In this document: piece after piece, positions 52,534 through 60,452 of the stretch
Numbering within the stretch: the first letter of the stretch is position 1
How the letters are laid out: each line of letters starts with the position of its first letter
Assembly: GCA_964565895.1 (NCBI GenBank)
Contig: CAZMGT010000009.1
Coordinates: forward strand, 1 to 64,000
Source of the DNA: CAZMGT01 sp964565895
Lineage (GTDB): Bacteria > Armatimonadota > Zipacnadia > UBA1398 > CAZMGT01
Length of the DNA stretch: 64,000 nucleotides
Direction of reading: 5' to 3'
Translations under genes and position numbers: made by a program
The notes under the pieces: model-generated
The model's database searches: none
What the model was told of the DNA's origin: nothing
What the model saw: only the letters and a program-made list of their open reading frames with translations

Positions 52534-53319
52534 TTAGCTGCTTGGGGAAAGAGGCGAGTACTTCAGCGTCAGCTCCACGAGCTCGGCGATCATGTTCGGC
52601 TTGTGTTTGGTATATACGCCGACGCATACGGCGTCTTTAGGCTTAATGTGCGAGAAGGCATAGGCAAACGCTTCGTCGGGGTCGTTGCGCCCCGCGGCGA
52701 GGATTTTATAGCCGATTACGGGCTTGGGCAGCTTGCGGATGGTCTCTGTGTTTTTCTCGCGGTCTTCGGCAAGGTAGTTCTCGCCGCGCTGGAAGATGTT
52801 GTAAAAGCATTGCACGTAAAAGTCGGTGGGCAGGCCGAGCTCCTCCGCAGCAAGGTGCACGTCGGGCTGGTGCGAGGCCATGCCCGCAGGCAGTCCGTGC
52901 TCCTTAATCCGCTCCAGCCACGGGCGCAGCTCCTCAAGCTTGCCCTCGGCAAACTTGCGGTCCGTTACCCCGCCGTGGATGTAAATCGCCGCCGCGCCAG
53001 AGCCCGCCGCTTGGTCGATGTTGTCGAGCTGCGAGGCCCGCTCCGGCGCCGTCTGGGCGATCCACTGCTTAACCAGCCCGCCCTCCTGCCAATATTCGCG
53101 CAAAAGGCGCTGAATGTGGTTGTCCGCGCGGCCGACAAACGTGTTTATCCCCGCCTCCGCCGCTTCGTTAAGCGTCTGCTTAATGCGCGCCACGGTATAG
53201 TAGTCGCGCATTTCTTCGTTTAGCTCCGCGGACTGGTGGGAGAACCCCGAGAACGGGTTTCCGCCGATGATCAGTCGGGTAACCTCAAGCGTTCCCAGGC
53301 GCACGGTGGGCAAAGCCAT
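52534..53319 (-). CDS. TIM-barrel protein, aldo/keto-reductase-like
   Basis: A 261-residue cytosolic protein that begins LGTLEVTRLIIGGNPFSGFSH, similar to aldo/keto reductases, and has a beta/alpha order (VTDRKFAEGKL, PVIGYKILAAGRND). The usual AKR tetrad (Asp, Tyr, Lys, His) is not obvious, so it may be a related TIM-barrel sugar protein without reductase activity. It stands alone on the minus strand between the lipoprotein pair and the stalk-domain gene, with terminators on both sides. Confidence 0.65.
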   Translation of the reverse strand: MALPTVRLGTLEVTRLIIGGNPFSGFSHQSAELNEEMRDYYTVARIKQTLNEAAEAGINTFVGRADNHIQRLLREYWQEGGLVKQWIAQTAPERASQLDNIDQAAGSGAAAIYIHGGVTDRKFAEGKLEELRPWLERIKEHGLPAGMASHQPDVHLAAEELGLPTDFYVQCFYNIFQRGENYLAEDREKNTETIRKLPKPVIGYKILAAGRNDPDEAFAYAFSHIKPKDAVCVGVYTKHKPNMIAELVELTLKYSPLSPSS

Positions 53320-53382
53320 AGCCGTTCGGCCTCCAAAGCTGTCGCGGTTTGGTCATCAGGAGGGTAGTGCACTGCGGCGAAA

Positions 53383-53434
53383 AACTCAAGCGCCGCAGCG
53401 GCGGGTAAGTCTGCGCTGCGGCGCTTTCTTTTTG
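53383..53434. terminator. Strong bidirectional terminator
   Basis: A 13-bp perfect stem AAGCGCCGCAGCG / CGCTGCGGCGCTT (53388-53400 with 53414-53426) with a 13-base loop. On the minus strand it is followed by GAGTTTTTC and ends the gene at 53460-54863; on the plus strand it is followed by TCTTTTTG. Confidence 0.85.
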
Positions 53435-53459
53435 TGCAAACGGCGGGTTCGGGCGCTTC

Positions 53460-54863
53460 TCACGAAGCCGCGCGTAGCGCTTGTTTAAAGCCCTCTACGT
53501 CTACCAGCATGTCCGTGATTACCGTGCTGTCCGAGGCGCGTAGGTTGGGAAACCGCGTGAAAATCGTCTTCCCCCCAACGCGAATCTCACAATAACCCCC
53601 GACAAACAAAAGCTCCCGACCCTCGCGTGTAACCAGCGTCAGGTCCGATGTGCCGTCTATCCGCCGGTTCTCAGTCCAGTAATATGGGTTTATCGCCAGG
53701 CTCTGCAGCTCCCGGCGCATCTTTTGCACAAGCTCCTCGGGATAGCGAAACACCAACCCCGCGGCCGCGGCCAACTCGCTCAGCCGGGCAACCAATACCC
53801 CCTCCTCGCCCACGCGCCGCGCCTGCACTTGCCTGCCGAAAAGCTCAACCCGCTCCTCCTTCCCCTCAGCCCACGCCCGCACATAGCGCACCCTCTCGCA
53901 GATCTTCCTCCCCAGCTCCTCGATCAGCTCCACCATCTGCTCCTCGGTTAGCTCTCCCCCCAAGTCCGTCACGTCCATCTCGACATGCACATTGCCACAG
54001 TGGAACTCTAAGATCTTCGAGCGCGGCCACCACTGCCTCGAGCTCGGAAACGTGACCCAGCACGCACCGTCGCCGACAATTGGCTTGCCATCCTTTGTCG
54101 CCGGCACGGGAACCGGTTTCACCTGGCTCAAGCGAAAGCGGACGAACGCCTCTAAAGAATCTTTCCCCTCCTCGTCGTCGGCCAGCACGTGGGTGTTCAA
54201 TGAGACACCGAAGCGCGAGTTGTATTTCGATTGCCGAGTTTCGTGAAGCACAGAGGAGAAAATCATGGAGGAGCATCCTCCAAGACTCGTTCCGCGCAGA
54301 TCTCTGTCCACTAAAAGCAACGCCAGGCGGGGCATCTCGCGCTGCAACCTGCTTAGCTGCCACGGCTCGATAAGCGCTTGCTTAGCAATCCGGTTCAACC
54401 GCTTTCTCCTAGGGTCTGGACGCACGGCGGGAAGCCGCGGCTTGCCCACGGGCGCAAAGCTCACAATCAGCCTCCCCGCCTCGTTGGGCATTAAATACCA
54501 CCGATACTTCGTCCGATCGCGCAGCTCCCGCGGCGCATCCTCCGGCGGGGGAACCTCCTTCCACTGCGGCGGCGGCCATGGACCGTCCGAGCGCACCGCC
54601 TCGTTATACGTCGGCCCCAGCGTCCTCCGCCGCACCTCCGGGTCCATCGTCGGCTCCGGCGTGGGCGGATTTGCCGCCCTCGCGCGAAACTCCCGCTCTG
54701 CCTCGCGCAGCTTGCGCGCCAGCTCGTCCCCCTCGCGGTCTAGCGCAGTAATCGCCGCTCCCGCGCTGCGCGAGGGCACTACCCCTCCCAGCAACACAAA
54801 CACCACAGCGCCAAGCAGGGCAACCGCCCCACCCGCCCGCAGCACGCTATAAGCCCGAAGCAT
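53460..54863 (-). CDS. Membrane-anchored protein with probable copper-amine-oxidase-N-like stalk domain
   Basis: A 467-residue protein with an N-terminal transmembrane anchor (GGAVALLGAVVFVLLGGVV) and an adjoining charged, Arg-rich, proline-containing spacer (ARAANPPTPEPTMDPEV). A middle domain of about 250 residues (SSMIFSSVLHETRQSKYN, CWVTFPSSRQWWP, CGNVHVEMDVTDLGGEL) has no family I can name. The last 110 residues (GVLVARLSELAAAAGLVF, ELLFVGGYCEIRVGGK, STVITDMLVDVEGF) resemble the copper amine oxidase N-terminal stalk domain, split by an insert. The fold call is inference. A long leader of about 340 bases precedes it. Confidence 0.6.
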   Translation of the reverse strand: MLRAYSVLRAGGAVALLGAVVFVLLGGVVPSRSAGAAITALDREGDELARKLREAEREFRARAANPPTPEPTMDPEVRRRTLGPTYNEAVRSDGPWPPPQWKEVPPPEDAPRELRDRTKYRWYLMPNEAGRLIVSFAPVGKPRLPAVRPDPRRKRLNRIAKQALIEPWQLSRLQREMPRLALLLVDRDLRGTSLGGCSSMIFSSVLHETRQSKYNSRFGVSLNTHVLADDEEGKDSLEAFVRFRLSQVKPVPVPATKDGKPIVGDGACWVTFPSSRQWWPRSKILEFHCGNVHVEMDVTDLGGELTEEQMVELIEELGRKICERVRYVRAWAEGKEERVELFGRQVQARRVGEEGVLVARLSELAAAAGLVFRYPEELVQKMRRELQSLAINPYYWTENRRIDGTSDLTLVTREGRELLFVGGYCEIRVGGKTIFTRFPNLRASDSTVITDMLVDVEGFKQALRAAS

Positions 54864-55211
54864 CGCCCCACCCCCGTTTGCCTAAAGCGCGCCTGCGCCC
54901 GCCACTCTCCTCGGCGCAGGTGAGCAGGCCGCGCGTTGGCGGTTACTATGTGTTCGCCCCAGGGGGCGCAAAGAGGGACGATCTCCGCGAGAAGGCGCGG
55001 TATTAGCGCGGTGTGTGGACCCTAAGCGGCTGCTGCGTGCAGAGCAGAGGGGAACGACGTGGGGCGCGCGGCGCGCGCAGGTCTTCCCTTCGCCAAGCTG
55101 GCGCGTGCGGGAGTGGGAGCCTAAAGCTCTTACGCTAATAAACAGGCCCTCCGTGTCGCCCTCGCCATAACAAAATACGCCCATATTCCGTCCCCCCGGC
55201 GGTCGCCGCGC

Positions 55212-55241
55212 ATTGTACTTTAGGCGGGTGACCTCAGTCAA
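55212..55241 (-). promoter_or_regulatory. Sigma70-type promoter for the stalk-domain gene
   Basis: On the minus strand, TTGACT (55236-55241) and TACAAT (55212-55217) are 18 bases apart. Transcription would start near 55205. Confidence 0.65.
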
Positions 55242-55550
55242 TCTCTCTGTTCGCTTCGCGCTTAGCTTCGGCCGATGCTGGACTAATGCTCAACAGCGGC
55301 GGTCTCTTGGCCGCGTTGTCGGCCGTCCCGTGCGCGCTGGTTTAGCGCGGAGACCGGGCGAGGATGGGGCCGTAGGCGGTGCAACCGGAGCGCGTGCTTC
55401 TATGAAAAGCAGGAGACAGGCCTGGGCCGAAGCGGCGTGTTCTTCAAAGCCCGCGGCTGGCCCGTGGGCGTGCCGGCGACGTCGGCGCGAAGCGCCGCGG
55501 TGGTTGCGCGGGGGCGCTTGGGCGAGCAGCCGAGGCCGCCGGCGGCGCGG

Positions 55551-55579
55551 TTGACAGTGCGGGGGAATATCTCTACAAT
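55551..55579 (+). promoter_or_regulatory. Consensus sigma70 promoter of the ATP synthase operon
   Basis: A perfect TTGACA (55551-55556), a 17-base spacer and TACAAT (55574-55579). The start would be near 55586, only about 16 bases before the atpZ ATG. GGGGG before and CCCC after the minus-10 form a small inverted repeat around it. Confidence 0.88.
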
Positions 55580-55601
55580 CCCCGGGTTGTGGGGGCCCGC
55601 C

Positions 55602-55853
55602 ATGGGCAAAGGCGAGGACGAGGGTCGTGGTGGGCGGCGCTGGAGCCGGGCCCTGGAGGCGATCTCCCTCGGGCCATATTTCGGCGCCTGCTTGCTCATC
55701 GGTTTTCTCGGCGGGTCCTATGTGGACAAGCGCTTGGGGCTTAGCGTGCCATGGTTTACCATCGCTGGCGTGCTGCTCGGCTCGGCTGCCGGTTTTCGGC
55801 AGCTATTTCTGTTTGCCTCGCGCATCGGTAACGACCGCACGGGGAAGAAATAG
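55602..55853 (+). CDS. atpZ: AtpZ-type ATP synthase accessory protein
   Basis: An 83-residue membrane protein of the AtpZ/AtpI family (ATP synthase gene 1 type) with two helices: GPYFGACLLIGFLGGSYVDKRL and PWFTIAGVLLGSAAGFRQLF. The family helps load Mg2+ or assembles the c ring. It is the first gene of the operon, just after the promoter. ATG 55602 starts MGKGEDEGRGG; no classic ribosome site is seen, only GTGGGGG. Confidence 0.88.
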   Translation: MGKGEDEGRGGRRWSRALEAISLGPYFGACLLIGFLGGSYVDKRLGLSVPWFTIAGVLLGSAAGFRQLFLFASRIGNDRTGKK

Positions 55854-55899
55854 GCGCGCCCGCGGGCGCGCGCCGGGCGGCCGTCGGGAGGACCTCTCG

Positions 55900-56358
55900 T
55901 TGGCCCGCGAGGAGAACCTCATCCGCCGCACGTTCCGCACGACGATTTGGGTTTCGTTCGTGGGCGTTGTCGGGCTGGGCGCGCGGGGATATGACTGGCC
56001 GATTTACGGGGGCTATGCCGCGGGGGTGGCTCTGGGGCTGGGCTCGCTGCGCTTGCTTGAGGCGACGGCGGCGCGGGCCATGCGCGCGCGCGAGGGGAGG
56101 CTTGCCGGGCTTGTCGTGGGCGGGGCGACGGTGGTGAAAATTCCGGCGCTCCTGGGCATTGTTTACCTTCTGAGTGTTTACGCGCGGTTTAATCCTATCG
56201 CCGTTGTTGTAGGCATTTGCATGCCCGCCGCGGTTATCGTGCTAAAGATCGCCGGCGCGGCGATACGGTTTGGCCGGCCTGCCCCGGGCGACAAGGGAGC
56301 GGGCGCCGCGGAGGAGAAGGTCAATAAGCAAACCAGGCGCGCTGGCGACGGCTGCTGA
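55900..56358 (+). CDS. atpI: ATP synthase subunit I-like membrane protein
   Basis: A 152-residue protein with four likely transmembrane segments (TIWVSFVGVVGLGARG, GGYAAGVALGLGSLRLL, VVKIPALLGIVYLLSVYARF, AVVVGICMPAAVIVLKIAG), the size and order of the AtpI family. It is thought to help c-ring assembly. TTG 55900 follows GGGAGG by 8 bases; atpZ ends 46 bases before. The C-terminal tail is charged. Confidence 0.82.
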   Translation: MAREENLIRRTFRTTIWVSFVGVVGLGARGYDWPIYGGYAAGVALGLGSLRLLEATAARAMRAREGRLAGLVVGGATVVKIPALLGIVYLLSVYARFNPIAVVVGICMPAAVIVLKIAGAAIRFGRPAPGDKGAGAAEEKVNKQTRRAGDGC

Positions 56359-56428
56359 GCGCGGGCGCTAAACGGCGCGGGGGCCGCCGCCGGCGCGCTG
56401 AGATTGTCTTTTCGCGGGCTAAAGGACG

Positions 56429-57376
56429 ATGGACCAGGCACTGGCCGAACAAAGCGCAGGAACGCTCATCGCCGAGCTGCATGAGGGGACGTATATCATC
56501 CGCAGCGCGGCGGGGGCCGCCCTGGGCGCCGGGCAAGGCGAGGGGACCGCGCAGGCGGCGGAGGAGCACGTGGGGCACGGCTCGTGGCTTAACCCGGTGG
56601 CCGAGAAGATCGGCTTGCCCCCGTTTGTGTTGTGGACGTGGGTTGCCGCGGCGCTGCTGCTTGCGCTGAGCATTGCGGGAACGCGCCGGCTTAAGCGGAT
56701 TCCCGAGCGCGGCTTGGGCGGGTTGCTCGAGCTGGTCGTGGACGCGCTAATCAAATTCACACAGACCGCTCTCCCTCGCGATGCGCAGCGGCACGCGCCG
56801 TTTATTGGCACGCTGTTCATCTTCATTTTGGTGTGCAACCTAATGGGCATCGTCCCCGGGGCGATCTCGCCCACGGGCACGGAGCGCCTAGGGCTAAACA
56901 CCACCGTTGCCCTGGCCATGATGGCGTTTCTTTACACGCAATACTGGGGATTTCGCACGCACGGGCTGGGCTATGTGAAGCATTTTATCGGCGAGCCGTG
57001 GTGGCTGTTTATGATAAACATTCCCGTGCATATAATCGGGGAGCTCGCCCGGCCCGTCTCCCTGGCCGTTCGACTATATGGGAACGTGGGCGGGGAGGAC
57101 AAGATTTTGCTTGTTCTCGCCGGGCTGTGGATTATCGGGACAAACCCCCAAACGTCGGCCGGGGGGCTTTCCGTAACAGGGGACAGCGGGTGGTTTCCCG
57201 GCGGGGTGTTTTTGCATTTTCCGCTAACGTGCTTTGCCGTGTTTACGGCGTTTTTGCAAGCGCTGGTGTTTGCCGCGCTAACCTGCGCCTATGTCGCTGG
57301 GGCAACGGAGGCGCACCGCGAGATGGCGGAGGAGCGCGAGGAGGGCACAGCGGCCGAGGCGCAGGCCGCGGCGTAA
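56429..57376 (+). CDS. atpB: F0F1 ATP synthase subunit a
   Basis: A 315-residue inner-membrane stator subunit that carries ions between the half-channels and the c ring. The essential Arg is Arg215 in SLAVRLYGNVGGED; PFIGTLFIFILVCNLMGIVPG and FLQALVFAALTCAYV are typical helices. The first 65 residues form an unusually long, Ala/Gly/Glu-rich extension before the first helix. The ATG at 56429 lies 70 bases after atpI. Confidence 0.95.
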   Translation: MDQALAEQSAGTLIAELHEGTYIIRSAAGAALGAGQGEGTAQAAEEHVGHGSWLNPVAEKIGLPPFVLWTWVAAALLLALSIAGTRRLKRIPERGLGGLLELVVDALIKFTQTALPRDAQRHAPFIGTLFIFILVCNLMGIVPGAISPTGTERLGLNTTVALAMMAFLYTQYWGFRTHGLGYVKHFIGEPWWLFMINIPVHIIGELARPVSLAVRLYGNVGGEDKILLVLAGLWIIGTNPQTSAGGLSVTGDSGWFPGGVFLHFPLTCFAVFTAFLQALVFAALTCAYVAGATEAHREMAEEREEGTAAEAQAAA

Positions 57377-57415
57377 GCAGTGGATGACGCGCAAGGAACA
57401 GGAAGGAGGAGGCAA

Positions 57416-57700
57416 TTGACTTACCTAGCTTGCCTTGCTCTGGTCACAGGATTGGGGCTGCCCCTTGCCGTTCTCTCCGCAGCGGCCGCGCAGGGGCGGG
57501 CCTCCGCCGCGGCGTTTGAGGGCATCGCCCGCCAACCGGAAAAGGCGGCCGATATCCGGGGAACGCTGATCATCGCCCTGGCGCTGATCGAGTCCCTGGT
57601 AATCTACTCCCTGCTGATGTTCTTTTTGCTGTGGATTAAGCTGCCGCCGAGCTGGGAAGAGATTAAGGCGGTGATCGAGAAGGCCGCGGGGGCGGGCTAG
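57416..57700 (+). CDS. atpE: F0F1 ATP synthase subunit c, unusual variant
   Basis: A 94-residue two-helix proteolipid. The polar loop is ARQPEKAADI. The ion-binding Glu59 lies in ALIESLVIYS of helix 2. Aligned to the Na+ type c subunit of Ilyobacter tartaricus, Gln26, Glu59, Ser60 and Tyr64 match Gln32, Glu65, Ser66 and Tyr70, but Thr67 is Leu61. In helix 1, where the GxGxGxG motif lies, the residues are Val19, Ser21, Ala23 and Ala25. A roughly 20-residue C-terminal extension, LPPSWEEIKAVIEKAAGAG, is also unusual. TTG 57416 follows a strong GGAGGAGG; a GTG at 57380 would add 12 residues before the first helix. Confidence 0.93.
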   Translation: MTYLACLALVTGLGLPLAVLSAAAAQGRASAAAFEGIARQPEKAADIRGTLIIALALIESLVIYSLLMFFLLWIKLPPSWEEIKAVIEKAAGAG

Positions 57701-57750
57701 CGCCGCTTTTTGCACCCGCCTTGCCCCGGCCTGCGAGGGGAGCGCCTGCC

Positions 57751-58260
57751 GTGTCCCAGATCCTCGACGCTCTGGGGCTCGAGCCCCGCATTGTACTGGT
57801 TCAGGCGATCTCGTTCGTCCTGCTCTACCTGCTGCTTAAGCGCTTTTTGTTCGGCCCGATAATGGGCATGATGGACCGGCGGAACGAGGAGATCGCCGCG
57901 CGCCTGCGCAACGCCGAGGAGCACGAGAAGCAAATGCACGCCCTGCGCGAGCAGTATGAGCGGCGCATTGCGCAGATCGAAAGCGAAGCGCGGGACATGA
58001 TCCAGGAGGCGACACGGCGCGCGCACGAGGCGCGCGATGAGATCATCGCGGAGGCGCGGGCGAAGGCGCAGGAGATGATCGCCCGGGCGCAGACGGAGAT
58101 CGAGCGCGAGCTGGACAAGGCGCGCATTGCCCTGCGCGGGGAGATCGCCGAGCTTGCCGTGAGCGGGGCGCGGCAGATCCTGGACCGGGAGCTGCGCAGG
58201 GAAGACCACGAGCGGTTTGTCGAGCAATACATTAAGGAGATCGAGGAGCGGCGAAGTTGA
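57751..58260 (+). CDS. atpF: F0F1 ATP synthase subunit b
   Basis: A 169-residue peripheral stalk subunit: one N-terminal membrane helix (VLVQAISFVLLYLLLKRFLF) and a long charged coiled coil to the end (REQYERRIAQIESEARD, RAQTEIERELDKARIAL). GTG 57751 follows GAGGGGA by 9 bases; a TTG at 57721 is also in frame. Its TGA overlaps the start of atpH. Confidence 0.95.
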   Translation: MSQILDALGLEPRIVLVQAISFVLLYLLLKRFLFGPIMGMMDRRNEEIAARLRNAEEHEKQMHALREQYERRIAQIESEARDMIQEATRRAHEARDEIIAEARAKAQEMIARAQTEIERELDKARIALRGEIAELAVSGARQILDRELRREDHERFVEQYIKEIEERRS

Positions 58261-58814
58261 CAGTCGGCTCGCGAGTGGCCCGGCGCTACGCAGCGGCCCT
58301 GTTTCGCGCGGCGCTCGACCGCGGCCAGGTGCCCCAGGTGTTCGAGGAGCTAAAGCGCCTGCGCGAGCTCATCGATTCTCTGCCCGAGCTCGCCGAGGCG
58401 CTGTTCTCGCCCACCATTCGCCGGCCGGATAAGCACCGGGTAATCGACCGGCTGTTCGCAGAGAGCGCCTCGCCCCTTGTTCTGAGCTTTTTGCACCTAT
58501 GCGTGGAAAAGCACCGGCCGGAAGTGATCGTCGAGGTGCTTGAGCCCTACGCCGAGCTGCGCGACGAGCACGAAAACGTCGCCCGGGCGACGATCGTTTG
58601 CGCGGTGGAGCTTACCGAGGAGCACAAGCAGCGGCTCGTTGCCGCGCTGGAGCGGTATACGGGCAAGCAGCTGGTCGTCCAGTTTCGCGTGGACCCTGGG
58701 GTTGTGGGCGGGGTTCTTGTCGTGGTCGGCGACACGGTGCTCGACGGCACCCTGCGCCAGGCGCTGGAGCAGATGCGCCAGCGGCTGCTCGCCGCGCCGG
58801 TAACCGTTCTCTGA
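58257..58814 (+). CDS. atpH: F0F1 ATP synthase subunit delta
   Basis: A 185-residue subunit that joins the peripheral stalk to the top of F1: ARRYAAALFRAALDRGQ at the N terminus, and the C-terminal DPGVVGGVLVVVGDTVLDGT signature. The TTG start overlaps the atpF TGA (TTGA), so the two are translationally coupled. Confidence 0.95.
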   Translation: MTVGSRVARRYAAALFRAALDRGQVPQVFEELKRLRELIDSLPELAEALFSPTIRRPDKHRVIDRLFAESASPLVLSFLHLCVEKHRPEVIVEVLEPYAELRDEHENVARATIVCAVELTEEHKQRLVAALERYTGKQLVVQFRVDPGVVGGVLVVVGDTVLDGTLRQALEQMRQRLLAAPVTVL

Positions 58815-58874
58815 AAGCGAGGGAACAGTTATACTTGGGCTTTTGGCAGTATGCCGCCGGCACGAGGTGAGAGT

Positions 58875-60452
58875 ATGGGCGTAAGACCGGACGAGGTTGC
58901 CGCGATCCTCCGCCAGGAGCTGGAGCAGTATCGCCGGACAATGGAGGAGGCGAGCGTGGGCACCGTCCTCCAGGTGGGCGACGGGATCGCCCGCGTGCAT
59001 GGCCTGGCCGGGGCCATGGCCGGCGAGCTGCTCGAGTTTCCCCGTGGGATAATGGGCGTCGCGCTGAACCTTGAGGAGGACAACGTCGGCGTCATGCTGC
59101 TTAACAACCCGGACGAGGTGAAAGAGGGCGACGAGGTGCGCACCACGGGGAAGATTATCCAAGTGCCCGTGGGCGAGGCGCTCGTGGGGCGCGTCGTTAA
59201 CGCCCTGGGCCAGCCGCTAGACGGCAAGGGGCCCATCGCCGCCAAGGAATTCGCCCCCATCGAACGCCTGGCGCCCACCGTCGTCCAGCGCGAGAACGTG
59301 TGCGAGCCCCTGCAAACGGGGCTGAAGGCCATTGACTCGATGATCCCCATCGGCCGCGGCCAGCGCGAGCTGATTATCGGCGACCGCCAAACGGGCAAAA
59401 CGGCCATTGCCGTGGACACGATCATTAACCAGCGCGACACGGACGTTTACTGCATCTACGTGGCCATTGGGCAGAAGCAGAGCACCGTGCGCGAGGTCGT
59501 TAACACGTTCGAGCGCTACGGGGCGATGGAGTATACCATCGTCGTTATGGCCAACGCGAGCATGCCCGCGGCGCAGCAGTATATCGCGCCATATGCCGGC
59601 TGTGCCATGGGCGAGTGGTTCCGCGACCGGGGGATGCACGCGCTGATTGTTTACGACGACCTGTCCAAGCACGCCCAGGCCTATCGGCAGATCTCGCTGC
59701 TTTTGCGCCGGCCGCCCGGGCGCGAGGCCTATCCCGGGGACATCTTTAACCTGCACTCGCGCCTGCTCGAGCGCGCGGCAAAGATGCACCGCGACTTGGG
59801 CGGCGGGTCGCTTACCGCGCTGCCCATTATCGAGACGCAAGCGGGCGACTATTCGGCGTATATCCCCACGAACGTAATCTCGATTACCGACGGGCAGATT
59901 TACCTCGAGCCGGACCTGTTCTACGAGGGCATTCGCCCGGCGATCAACGTGGGGATTTCCGTCTCGCGCGTAGGCTCTGAGGCGCAGAACAAGGCGATGA
60001 AGAAGGTCGCGGGCACGCTGCGCCTGGATTTGGCGCAGTATAACGAGGTCGCCGCGTTCGCCCAGTTTGCCGCGGACCTCGACCCCACCACGCGGGCCCA
60101 GCTCAACCGCGGCAAGCACCTCTATGAGCTGCTTAAGCAGCCGCAATATGCCCCGATGCCCGTGTGGGACCAGGTGGTCGTTATCTTCGCCGGCGTTAAC
60201 GGCCTGACCGACGATCTAGAGTTGGAGCTCGTTAAGCCGTTTGAGCAGGAGCTGTTGAAGTGGATTCACGAGCGACACCCGGAGATCATGCGCGAGCTGC
60301 GCCAAACGGAGGACCTGTCCGACGAGCTAAGCCAAGCGCTGGAGAAGGCGATTGTGGAGTTTAAGAAGGTATTTTTGGCGGCGCGGAGCGGTAAGGGGCA
60401 GCCAGTAGAGGCTGCCCAGGCCGCGGGCGACGGCGGGGAAGGTGGCGCATAG
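58875..60452 (+). CDS. atpA: F0F1 ATP synthase subunit alpha
   Basis: A 525-residue non-catalytic nucleotide-binding subunit of F1. Walker A is GDRQTGKTA (about 169-177); PLQTGLKAIDSMIPIGRGQR and the alpha/beta signature PAINVGISVSRVGS are present. ATG 58875 follows GAGGTGA by 5 bases; the ATG at 58851 is less likely. The last residues are Ala/Gly/Glu-rich. The stop overlaps the atpG start by one base. Confidence 0.98.
   Translation: MGVRPDEVAAILRQELEQYRRTMEEASVGTVLQVGDGIARVHGLAGAMAGELLEFPRGIMGVALNLEEDNVGVMLLNNPDEVKEGDEVRTTGKIIQVPVGEALVGRVVNALGQPLDGKGPIAAKEFAPIERLAPTVVQRENVCEPLQTGLKAIDSMIPIGRGQRELIIGDRQTGKTAIAVDTIINQRDTDVYCIYVAIGQKQSTVREVVNTFERYGAMEYTIVVMANASMPAAQQYIAPYAGCAMGEWFRDRGMHALIVYDDLSKHAQAYRQISLLLRRPPGREAYPGDIFNLHSRLLERAAKMHRDLGGGSLTALPIIETQAGDYSAYIPTNVISITDGQIYLEPDLFYEGIRPAINVGISVSRVGSEAQNKAMKKVAGTLRLDLAQYNEVAAFAQFAADLDPTTRAQLNRGKHLYELLKQPQYAPMPVWDQVVVIFAGVNGLTDDLELELVKPFEQELLKWIHERHPEIMRELRQTEDLSDELSQALEKAIVEFKKVFLAARSGKGQPVEAAQAAGDGGEGGA

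Larger units (their letters stand above)
54864..55601. other. Long intergenic region with divergent promoters
   Basis: No gene is supported over 737 bases. A leftward promoter lies at 55212-55241 and the rightward ATP synthase promoter at 55551-55579. The leftward transcript would carry an untranslated leader of about 340 bases before the stalk-domain gene. An open frame in it, beginning near 55184 and ending at 54882, has no family match and a mixed codon use. Confidence 0.6.

Noticed and set aside
54882..55184. A possible 100-residue gene in the leader of the stalk-domain gene
   Set aside because: The ATG has a weak ribosome site, the protein is Arg/Ser-rich without a family, and codon use is mixed; treated as untranslated leader.
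55213..55554. A 113-codon plus-strand frame before the ATP synthase operon
   Set aside because: It spans the operon promoter and is Arg/Ala/Gly-rich without any motif.
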